NCBI GenBank assembly: GCA_033297075.1
Contig: MU858074.1
Span: 1 to 64,000 of the forward strand
Length of the DNA: 64,000 bases
Reading direction: 5' to 3'
DNA from: Rhypophila decipiens
Lineage: Eukaryota; Ascomycota; Sordariomycetes; Sordariales; Naviculisporaceae
Shown: piece after piece, positions 35,198-46,014 of the stretch
Numbering within the stretch: position 1 is the stretch's first letter
Layout: each line of letters starts with the position of its first letter
The notes under the pieces: model-generated
What the model was told of the DNA's origin: nothing
Database searches by the model: none
The model's input: the letters and a program-made list of their open reading frames with translations, nothing else
Translations under genes and position numbers: made by a program

Positions 35198-38100
35198 GGT
35201 CTCAAAGCCCCAAAGTCCAAAACCTTGTGACTGAAAGATCCATGGAGACAAGCGTTCACTGTGGCGCGTGTCTGGCCACGACCACACTCTGCTTGGCGTC
35301 TTGACGACAGGCAGCGCAATTTTATTTACAAGACCAAGATAACACGGGGAGGGTGTACATTACATGTTGGCCGCAATTTGTCCAGGTTTATTGTCAAATG
35401 CGCAACGGGATGTACTGGTGGCTTTTGGCAAGACATGTTTAGCATGGAAATACCTCGGCAAGCGGGACGCCACATGCCTGATTTGAAGGAGCGACTTGAG
35501 GTTGCTAGGGTGGCAAATTTTGATTCTCGATACCTATTCCGGGGCAGCTTTTTTATCAGGGAGACATATTGGGTTTCCAGGAAATTTGTATCGACCATGG
35601 ATTGATACATGTATTCGAGATTTGCTTGTGGATGGCCTCAACAAGTATATTGGAACATATAGATGTTTGTCTTGGACAACGCGTTGGCTGGACTGACCCC
35701 TTTCGCTATTTCGTGTACATAGTTCTTTCAGTGGAGTCATTGCATCAGGAAAGTATTTGCAGTGAAAATACTCCAATTGATATATATTCTACTTTCAGCC
35801 GTTGTTTGACGGCCGGTTCGACTGGTCAAAACGGCTCCAAATGTTTACGACCCCTGAAATCTCGGTCTTACCCGGTCACACGCCACTTCAGCCCGAAAGG
35901 ATACTTTGAAGCCCAAAAGCAAGGTTCAAAGCCCCGGAAAATACTGCATTATATAATTAGAAGCAAGTCGGAGTAGTCCCCGTTAGTCTAGGCGTGGTGT
36001 AAGAGGAGGAAGTGTGGCAGAGGGTTGGTTGTAGAAGTTCGATTAAAGGGGCGTCAGGTTGTACAGGAAACCCAACCCATTTTGGGGCTGAACAGTGGAG
36101 TGCCAAGGATTTTAACCAGCTTCACAGAGCAGACCCCTGTCCGGCTGTGCTGGTTCTGAACCTGAGTCGTCGAGCTCTTCCGGATTTGATCCAGACGGCT
36201 GGGACAATTGGACCAATTGGGTACGTTGTACTCGTGATGTGCCATTGAGTCTGTTCATCGCTCATCTTTATCCTGAAATATTGAAAACGACTGAACGGAG
36301 GAACATGCAGTCGAGGTACTATCACCAGCTATTTATTGGAAGGAGCAGGTTGCAGAGAGCCAATCATTCACCTCGTCCAACCCGGTCTTGCCAACCAAAA
36401 GTCAAAAAGAAACCTGGAAGGCACCCGGGTCACGGACTGTCGTTGTTGCTTCCTAGGGAAAAGTCGATTCGACAAAGTTTTTTGGGGCTAAAAATCGAGA
36501 GGAAACAAGATGGCGCCTCAAAAGCCACACACATTTGTCAAGGGGAAGGACCCAAGGTCTGGCTGACACAGGGCTTGTCTTTCCTTCCTCATTAATAAAT
36601 CTCATGACTCGATATGGAATCCCAACTCAGAAACCTCCCATTCTCGTCAATCACTCGGGTTAAGACAGTGAAGCCTGCCTCGGGTTATTCGAACGGAGCA
36701 CACTGCACCGATTTTCCCCGTCCAAAATGGGGATCTGCCCATGCGAGACATCGTTAGCTCAGCCTATCCGTATCACACATCGCATCTGGCATTTCAGAGT
36801 TCACGATACACTATGGCTACACAGCAGACCATCACCCAAGCCAAGGCAGTACAGGACAGGTCGACAGGCAGGCCTTGACACGGTTGGCTACATTCGATGT
36901 ACGATTACACCTGCGAAGGCAGATAGCCGACGTTGTACAAAACCATCCGCCAGACAAGCTGACAGAGATAATATCACGCTAGTGAAGCCCTGCTTTTGCC
37001 CTCTTACATGCAGGGACGGCATCTAGCTCCATGATTCGACTAGAAGGCTTCAGCCATCGCTACCACCACTCGCCTCTCTCAGCGAAAGCGAATCCGAATG
37101 CTCGATCGACGGTTGCATGTCCGCACTTGGGGGCACTCACCCGGTTACCAAGTGGGAGGTACTCACCGGCGGCCCTCAACGGGCAAAATTCTGTCTCCCG
37201 TTGGTTGCTCACAAACCTTTCTTTCACCTCGTCAAGCTGGTCTCGTGCAAACTCCTACTTCCGTGTTAGGCTACACCACAACTGTTTCTCGTCCGGGGCT
37301 GTGTGTGATGTCGCTGTTCCTGTTGTCACACACCAGCCACGCTGCTAAAGTCAATTGAGCGGACACTCATTTTACTCTCCCTGGGCATCGCAATATCGAG
37401 ACAACAATGGTCAATCAGGAATTGGAACACCAAAAAGGTATGCCATCCAAGCCACGGTATGTCCCCGATCAGGCTGCCCTGGTCCAGCGGCCGGGATCGA
37501 CCACCAAAGACTAGGTACAGTACACTTATACCACACAGACACGGCAATTAACAAGGCTTGAGCCATGCCTCATCCGATGCCTGCTGGCGTGGCTACGGCT
37601 GGGTGGGGTGAAAGGCTCGCCTGAGGCTTGCTTCCAAGCCCTCTCCCACTCACAATCGATCGACACACGCCATTTGACGAGCACCAACGCCCTTCTGACC
37701 TGTCACATTTCACCCTTGGAGAAGAAAGTGATCGCCGACAAGGTCTCATCCCATTTACCGGCCTTGATGTTTTCCCCGGACCCGGCTGCTAGCGACGCCT
37801 CAATTTGAATCCTCCACTTGTCGCGGCGCCGCACCCCGTCGCCCCGTTACATCTCACAGGTACAGGTACATGTGCATGTACACCTACACACCTTATTGGG
37901 ACGTCAGAGAGCCGCTGGTGCACTGAGACCAAATGGCTCAATCATATTGCTTTATACATACTCCGTCGAGCTGATATAATCAGACAAAAGAAAAGAGCCA
38001 CTCGCACTCCAATGGTTTCCTAAACAGCCATCGTCTCTCCCTCACCTCACCCCAGATACTGATGTTACTGCAGAGAATGGGGGGCCTACGCAGGACCACA

Positions 38101-39812
38101 AGCTTCTCACTTTGGCGACCTGACACCATAGATAAACGAGATCGGGACGCAGGGAGAAAAGGAGGAGCGCATGGGAATTCACACGAATTCCATGGAAATA
38201 ACCCAACCCCCATGAGTACGTTCTTGTCTTTTTTTCTAACCCGTGTGCCCGGGCTACCATGAAGTCATGATCCCCACATGCACGCGGATACATGAGTTCC
38301 CGGCCTGCCGGTCTTGCCCAATGGCACTGGTCGCTGCGGTATTTGATTTTCTCATGATCGTCATGTCAAGTGCCTTTCCCGGAAGTTCTGTTCACATTGG
38401 GCGCATGCTCTGCTGGTTTTTATCTGTATATCACCACTGCACAATGGTCACACTATCGTGCAGAAGGGCTGCGAGCCTTGTTCGTTTCCCACCAAGTTGT
38501 TGGGCCCGAGACTCATCGGATAGTGTCCTTTAGAGAAACCTCACAAGTGTTATCAGAGAACATCGTGACAAACCTCGAACCTTGGACACTGTGATAATTC
38601 ACCTCCCCATATGGACCACATCAATGGCTTAACACACCCAGAGAGTACCATCTATACGAACGGGTACATTGGGCTCCGAGTACCCTCTCTAAACATTTAC
38701 CGGTACCTGTTACTAACCGGTGCCTTGGAATTTCAGCTGTCTTTCGGTCGATCCCCACTAACGGAGCTCTCGCCGAGATCTACAGATAGCTATCGGATGT
38801 GTGACAATCAGGGCCATGTACCATGTACCTCAGCGATGAAAACAAGGCAGAAAGCGTTCAGCTTTCCCCATGACAGGACGCCAAGATCTCGCAAGAGACA
38901 ATGGCCGTCCTGCTAGCCGATTCCCAACGGCCACCAATCATACAAGGACATACAAGAAACGACAAGCGAAAAGAGTAGTGAGCTGCCACTTTATGAGTAA
39001 CGACCAAACAGGTAATTATCCCGAGTGCGAGTACTTGACGAGCCGGTCCACTGGGAAGGCAATAGTCATGAGATTTGGGGCAACAACAGTCAGGATATTC
39101 TGTAAGAAATGGTCATGAAATTTGGTATTGACTTCGATTCTTGCTAGGCCTTCAAAATATTCTGCCGAGATCCCAACGGCAGGGTATGGGATTATTTTTG
39201 TCCTCTGAAGGGAAAGTACCAAGACGCTGTATCCTGGTACACATCTGCCGGCCGCTATCAGCCCTATCAACTTGACAAAACATTCCCTCTATGCAGGGGA
39301 AACTTGGAGCGCAAGCATCAAGCTTTTTTCCTCTTGGCGACTTTGCCTGTCTCGAGGATAACTATGATTCCGACGGCACGTCAGGGGATTATCCTGGTTC
39401 TTGCGGCTCTTCTCAAGGGGAATTGAACATGCCAACAGTTTTCTTTCAGTACCAGCCAGCCACCACCCACTCCTGCTATCAACTCACAAACAAACAAACA
39501 AAATACACCAAGATGCTTCACCGTGCCCATCGACGAAGCTCGCCCTGTGCCAAGTGTACGTAGGGTCTACAATACCAGCTAGGCTACCAGTGCGGATCGG
39601 GAGCAGGATGCAGGTAGACCACCGAGCCAAGACCCCCAACTTGAACTAAAACCACAGCAACATCACCACTACTGCCGACAGTCAGCCACACACCACGCCA
39701 TCATTTGACAGCAGCACAATGGCTCATTCCATCCCGCGTAGTAGAGCCCCTCTTGATAGTATATAGCACGGACCAAATGTCAACAAGCAGATTGATGTTG
39801 ACTAACTTTCCA

Positions 39813-39986
39813 GTCTTGTCTCATCCTTCACCACTACAGAACTGCGAGCAAAACAGACGAGGATATACCGACTTGTTCGTAGTCGTGTCTCATCCTTTGG
39901 CACTAGACAATTTGACAGATAGCGGCCAGGAACGCCAGCTAGCAAAAATAGTTTACTTGCTAGTCGTGTCTCATCCTTTGGCACTC
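39813..39986. repeat. Three interspersed direct repeats (25-bp core)
   Basis: Copies at 39881-39905 and 39962-39986 are identical over 25 bp (TAGTCGTGTCTCATCCTTTG, then GCACT). A third, degenerate copy starts at 39813. Start-to-start distances are 69 and 81 nt and the spacers are unrelated. On the minus strand each core encodes KDETRL in the same frame. Confidence 0.8.
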
Positions 39987-40603
39987 CGGCAGGCAAGGCA
40001 AGCTGGGATATCCCATCCGGGGCTTGGATTTATCGTGACTTTATAGGTAAGGAGGCATTTTGACATGCCAATATGGTGGCAGGCTAAAATAGTTGGCCGT
40101 TGTGGCTTTCGTTTGAGCCCGTCGGGATCGAGAGGTCAAGGCCAGGGGCTCGTGTATGCTTTTGTGACAGGACATTGACACTTGACAAGCGCTGTGGGGG
40201 CTTGACAGGCCGGGATGAGTGAGTTGCTGGGTTGGTATTTTATTCTCCTAGCTTGACCCGTGGCTGGCTGGCAGCTAGCTAGCTGGGATATGCCAGGTCG
40301 CTGAGACCATCAACGTGTGAACCTAGCTTCTCACCATACTGGAGCTCTTGCCGTCCATTTGCCGTATGTAGACAGAGCCGAGCAGCAGCAGATAAGTAGC
40401 AAAGGAAAGCACATGGCAGTTCGATCTGGCCCATAAGATGGAGACATACTACCATCCACTCAAGTCTTTTTTGCAGCTTTGCATGTATTGCGTCGTCTCA
40501 CGTTTTGAGTATCTCCAGACTATAGTAATGACGTCTGACTATAAAACGATTCTAGGCATGGTTAGTAGTGTGACCATATTCATATAATATTCACACAATG
40601 TTG

Positions 40604-40683
<80 letters not shown>
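40604..40683. repeat. (AAC)n trinucleotide microsatellite
   Basis: About 80 bp of uninterrupted AAC units (26-27 copies), lying in non-coding sequence. On the minus strand it reads GTT and yields an artefactual poly-Val or poly-Leu frame. Confidence 0.97.
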
Positions 40684-41990
40684 GATTGATCGTGCGTCCT
40701 TTCTCCCCCGAGGTGTGTCCACCTTTGTGATCAAGTTGTTGACGGAATAAGAGCCATGAGCTTGCACTGTATATAGTTGCCTGGGCAGGCCGAGGTACAT
40801 GTACCTTACCTCCTTGGGGTACTTGGCAGCATCTACAGAACCTCCTAGTATGTTGACATGAGTATGCTATGTTTTCCTTTGTTTCTTCTCTCCCAGAAAA
40901 GGGAAAGAACAGGCAAGGCGAAATAAATGATCTGTCCCTCTCACCGCCGTTGACCAAATAGTACCTTTTGCCCATACCCCGAGAGACAAGCCTGTCCGCA
41001 GTTCGAAAGGTTGAACCCCGCGGGAGAGAAACCCTTCATTTCGAGTTAGGAGTGAGTACATCATGATGGATGACGAGATGGCGAGAGGAAGATTAAAAGT
41101 GATACTCATTGTACCACTGTCTTTGAGGATCACGAGTATATGATACGGTGCCTGACTGTAGATTTGCCATTGCTCCCCTCCCACCCCTGAGAGGGTCTGG
41201 TCATATATCAGCGGCTCAAAGTGTCACTTCACCGGTCTGAACTCTGACCTCTTGGTATCATGCGAATCATCCTGGGGCAAGTGAGATTGGCATGTCTGTT
41301 TGTTTGTCTTCCATCATTTGTTCCATAGCTGTGATCATCCCTGCTGTGTTATAGTGATGAGAACAAGTGGCCTGCGCATGCTCAAAATAAATCCATAGTT
41401 AGAAGTTGGTACCTAGTGCTACAGGGTAAAAGTCCTCAAAGCAAACGACACCATGACCAAGGAGATACACACCTGTCTAGGTAGATACCTTTCGCTCTGC
41501 ACGGGTCAGTTGTCAGGTTCCAGGTCAAACAACTGGACCTTAACGCCAGGGACTGGTCGTCCGCAAGCAAAGCGAACAAGACATCGGCATAGATAAGTGA
41601 GCAATGAACACCACAAGTCTGAAGAAAAGACAAAGATTCCATTTCTCATTAAGTCCCAACTCCGTTATAAAGGGAAACAGAAAAGACCCATAGAACACAA
41701 GCAGATCATTGCCCGCTTTTTCTAAGTGACTATATAGAATAATAAAAGTGTCGACAAACCATCATCGGACAATGAACCAGAGAAAAATATATCCTGCATT
41801 CGGTATGTGAGGAATCAGATTTGTGACTTTTTGTTGCAAGAATTTCTCTCCATATGGAACAGAAATTCCCGAGCCCCCTGCACGCCCCAACTATCCTCCG
41901 AGGTTTGTTCATCCCAATATTGACTGAATGGTGGTATCTCATCTCGCTAGGTTCATCATGAAAGAAAAAGACAACGTGATCAAATTTCGT

Positions 41991-42779
41991 TTAGAATGCA
42001 TCTGAAAGGGACGTATGAGTTAGCCGAGTTCGGTCCGATGTTCTCTGTTTAGAGTAAGGTTGATCCCAAACCAATCCCAGCTCTGGCAGGGACAGAGACA
42101 GAGAGGCAAAACTAGCAGGAGAACCGCCCCGGCTTTGACGACCGAGAGAAGAGTTGGGGCAAATGGAAAAGTCAAGCACTTACCCAGCGTCATGCTCAAG
42201 CTGACATCAGTATTCTCCACCATCTTGGTGAACTCCTCAAAGCTGATCTTGCCATCCTTATCCAGATCCGCCTCCATGATGGTCTTGTCCACGATTTGCT
42301 GCAATTGCTGATCCTTGAGGTTGTTACCCACCATCATCTTAAGCACAATAAACAGCTCGCCGTTACTAATATAACCATCGCGGTCGATGTCGTACACCTT
42401 GAAGGCGAACCGCAACTTTTGCTCCTTGTTGCCCTTGCTCGAGAAGGCACTCAGCCCAGAGACGAATTCCTGGAAATCGACGTCTCCGCCGCCGTCTTCG
42501 TCAAAGATGGCAATCATTCTCGTCGCGAGCGGGTTGGAGCTGATCTGGGGGAGGCTGAGGAATTCTTCGCGCTCGATCGTGCCCGAGTTGTCCTTGTCTA
42601 GCTTCATGAATCTCTTCTTGAGGCGGTCGACCTCATTTTTGTCGACTGTGGCACAATGGTATTAGTATACGCTTCTTGTCTATTGAATGGCGTCTCGAAA
42701 TCGGCGACAGCCAAACCCAAAACTCACAGTTGGACGCTTGGACAATGTCGTCCAGCATGTTGCTCGTTGTGTTACCCAT
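41991..42779 (-). CDS. cnb1: Calcineurin regulatory subunit B
   Basis: Ca2+-binding regulatory subunit of the calcineurin phosphatase, which signals to Crz1-type factors and stress responses. Three exons on the minus strand: 42728-42779, 42184-42645 and 41991-42001; product 174 residues, the typical length. The last exon is only 11 nt (completing DAF and the stop). Residues 1-6 (MGNTTS) fit the N-myristoylation consensus. Four EF-hands are visible with intact loops: [36 protein letters not shown] and [12 protein letters not shown]. The end, [15 protein letters not shown], is close to the conserved family terminus. Donors are GTGAGT and GTAAGT and both acceptors are CAG. Confidence 0.96.
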
Positions 42780-44083
42780 GTTGACTGGAATGTGTGCAAT
42801 CGGTCGCAATGCGATTCGACGAGACAGTTATTTGCAGCTGTTGGTGGAGGACGCTCAGAAGTTGCGCTAGAACGGCGAGATCTAGAAAGTGGTCGTCGAC
42901 GGCGAGGAGGGGAGTACGAAGCGGGCTCGGTGACCGGTCCTCTTTCCGTTGATTGCGCCTTGGTAGACACTCGCAGTTCGAGTTCTCGCAGGTTCCCTGA
43001 CCAGCTAGAAATATCCCAGGTAAATAAACAACGATACTCGTTTTCACCGTTTAGACACTTCCCACAAAGTGTGGTCGCAATTCGCTTCAATACTGTGCTG
43101 AAGCTTGGAGACCCGACCTGAGTAAGGCTGAGACAAACGGGCTGATGCGGGAACCGTGCGATTACGACTGATAACACCCGAAATGGTGGGGGAGGCGGGG
43201 TTGACCAGCCAGACCGCACCGCTGGTCCCCTGTGGTGGTGAGCGGTCGCGCACTGTGTAACCCACACCCGTGCCCTCACGTTGCCTCACCAAATGTCCAG
43301 ATGAGAGCTCTGCTCCAACGGTGCACGTGCTCCAGTGGCATTGTAGAAGCCTCACAAACGTATTCACGAGGCATGTTATTGTTGTCTGGTTGGAGCCTCG
43401 ACTCTGGATAGAAACAATGATTACCTATTTTTGGTCGACAATTGCCTTGCGGTATAAGTGTCCACACAGAACAGCAGAGTGACTTCTCGTAGCTTATTTC
43501 AACTTCCATTCCAAAGATAAAAGTTGAAGAAATGTCCACAGACCCCGAACACACAAAAAAAAGCAACTTGCTTCGACTTGAAAAAAATTTGTTCTTCATT
43601 TCTCGTGCACATTCAAAGCAATTGAAACAGAATTCTGTGGTTGCTGCATCTCCTGTTTGATATCGCTGCTTGGCTTGGTATCTCAAAGTGAGTGCTGCGC
43701 CAGACCGACGCGCAGATTGCCTTGGAAAATTTTAGCAGGTTACCTAATAATCAAGGCGGGCCTCCTCTTATCGGCTAGAACCATCCAAGGGGCCAAGAGG
43801 GGTGAAGGCAAATGCGGGCACGTCCCTCCCAGCTGCCCACTTCAGGAGCCAATCGCCAAGACTCACGTCCTGGAATCCGCCGCCAAAACAGCAAAATCTG
43901 CGCGGAAACTTCAACGACATTCCATCCAGAGACGAGACTTTAGCCATCAAAATATCACCCACGACACGAGTTTCATTCAAAAAAACTCTGGCAACCATTT
44001 TCGCATGCCTTGCTGAATGAGATAATCTTTTAAAATTTCGGGGTTTCCCCAGGCTTTGTGCCAAAATTTCCCCAACAGCAGCC
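42780..44083. other. Divergent promoter cnb1 / epl1
   Basis: 1.3 kb between two divergent starts. Open frames in it are shadows or short. No RNA gene seen. Confidence 0.5.
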
Positions 44084-46014
44084 ATGGCGACCAGGAAAGT
44101 CCGCTACAAGAAATTGAGTGTGAAAACACTCCTTCCGGTTTTACGAGAAGATCAGATCGATCCGACCGAGTATGAATCACTCACAAACGAAGCCCAAATC
44201 TCAACCGGAGTCGAACAAGCTGAGGAAAATGTGAGTCGAACACCTGTCACGGATTGATCGCGTTTTGGTCACGTGCCAGTGCACGTGCCCCATCAAAACA
44301 TGCAACCCACATCAGCACCCCGAGGCCCTCCCCAACCATGATACTGACCTCTATGGCACTATAGGAATACCATTTGCAAGCAGTCCTGCAGGGCGCGGGC
44401 GTCGCTGCTGACAAGGAGATCCCCGTGCCACCTCCACAAGAAAGCACACTCAGCTATGACGACCTCTATCCCCAGCAGTTCTCCAAGACGTCCACATACA
44501 TTCGCTTCTCGCAAACAGTGGAAGAATGTATTGGCTGCATGTATGACATGACCGAAGACGATGAGGTCTTCCTCAAGTCTTACAACCAGAAGCGGGGGGC
44601 CAACCCTCATCTCTCCGAAAATGATTTTGAGCGGATCATGGAGGTGTTTGAGGAGACAGCATACATCAAGACTCCTTTTGCCTCGGTAGACCAGACAATA
44701 GTCAACTATGATGAGATGCTCCAGGGCCTGGGTGAGTTGGAGAAGGCCAAAACAATGCCCCATGCCAAACAAGTATATGAGTATTGGAAGTCGAGGCGGC
44801 AGGCGCTGAGCAACCGACCCCTTCACCCAACGCTGAAGTTCGAGACTCACCAGGAGAGTGATGACATGGACCCATATGTGTGCTTCCGGCGTCGTGAAGT
44901 TCGGCAAACTCGCAAGACCAGAGCCAGGGATGTCTTGAGCGCAGACAAGCTCAAACGCCTTCGGAAGGAACTGGAGGAAGGCCGGCAACTGATCTTGGCT
45001 ACTCATAACCGTGAGCTTCTCAAGGCGGAGATGCTCAGGACTGATCGAGCAATCTTCGACCAGAGAGCCCTCCTGAAGGAGCAGAAGATTCGATTAGGTA
45101 TCAAGACTGACGACGAGGACCTAATCAATCAGAAGGTTAGTCTACCCCCATCAGACCGCCGACTTACCACTTCATTTGCGCTAACATGTTTGCAGCCACA
45201 AAAGAGGAAGGCCCCCGAGGCGCCTCCAGTTCAGCGGCCACCTCCGCCAGCACAACTCCGGCTGCCTGTCAGGCCAGATGGTCGACCGGCAGATGCTGAC
45301 CTTGCGCAGTTGGCAGACAGGATAGCCGAGAAGGAGAATGAGCTTCGCCTCGATATCGCAAAGAAGGTCCAAAACCATAGTGACTGGAACAGGGGCCATA
45401 TCGACCTCACCAGGGGGCCGTTGTCGCCTGTCTCGGGACCCAAACCTGAAATCAGCTTTAGACCAGCCAAGACGCAGTATTTGATGACCCCACCCGCTTC
45501 AGCATCGTCGGAATCCTTGGAAGATCCAACTCCAATGGAACTCGACAAGCCTGAGCCCATTTTACCCTTATTCAAGTTTAGGGGAGTCGCCCAGGACGAG
45601 AAGTCGCTGGCGAACCCTCCAAAGTTTCGCCGTCGTTACGGTCGCCTGAACCGGCTGTGGATTGACCGTCGTGGGTTGACAAGCCCACCTCGAGAGATAG
45701 ATGATTCGCAGTCGGATCGGTGGAAGTATGACCAGTCTTCAGACGACGAAGAAGATGTGCCGACGTACGAGGTAGACCCGTTTGACACGAGAGCATTGAA
45801 GTTCCGCGCTTCAATACCTCTTCCTGTCTGGATGACGCAGCGGGCGACGGCTCCCATCACTAGGATAGCAGTTTTACCCCCGCAGGGACAAGGGCAGCCT
45901 CCACAGTTACCACCCACAGGCCCTCCGATACAAATTCCAACCCAATCCCAAAACCAAGTTTTGATGCAAGCGCTGCCAAGGCAAGCACAAGCACAAGCGA
46001 GGCCGGCATCGTAG
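44084..46014 (+). CDS. epl1: Enhancer of polycomb-like protein Epl1 (NuA4 subunit)
   Basis: Scaffold of the NuA4/piccolo histone acetyltransferase, holding Esa1 and Yng2 on nucleosomes. Three exons, 44084-44230, 44365-45135 and 45196-46014, 578 residues. Exon 1 encodes the conserved start MATRKVRYKKLSVKTLLPVL. The EPcA domain fills exon 2, with YDDLYPQQFSKTSTYIRFS, CIGCMYDMTEDDEVFL and PLHPTLKFE segments, then the VCFRRREVRQTRKTR motif. Exon 3 includes RRYGRLNRLWIDRR and ends in a Gln/Pro-rich tail. The second intron (60 nt, GTTAGT...CAG, CTAAC branch) is a multiple of three without stops, so its retention would add 20 residues in frame. Confidence 0.95.

Larger units (their letters stand above)
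35198..41990. other. Gene-poor block 2 (about 6.8 kb)
   Basis: No open frame here exceeds about 140 codons except through simple repeats, and none shows a known domain. Recognisable elements are the (AAC)n run at 40604-40683, the 25-bp direct repeat at 39881-39986 with a third degenerate copy at 39813, and several GTACATGTAC-like palindromes (for example near 40795). No tRNA, rRNA or transposon protein fragment was identified. Confidence 0.55.

Noticed and set aside
40580..40975. Minus frames with a long poly-Val or poly-Leu run
   Set aside because: Produced entirely by the (AAC)n microsatellite.
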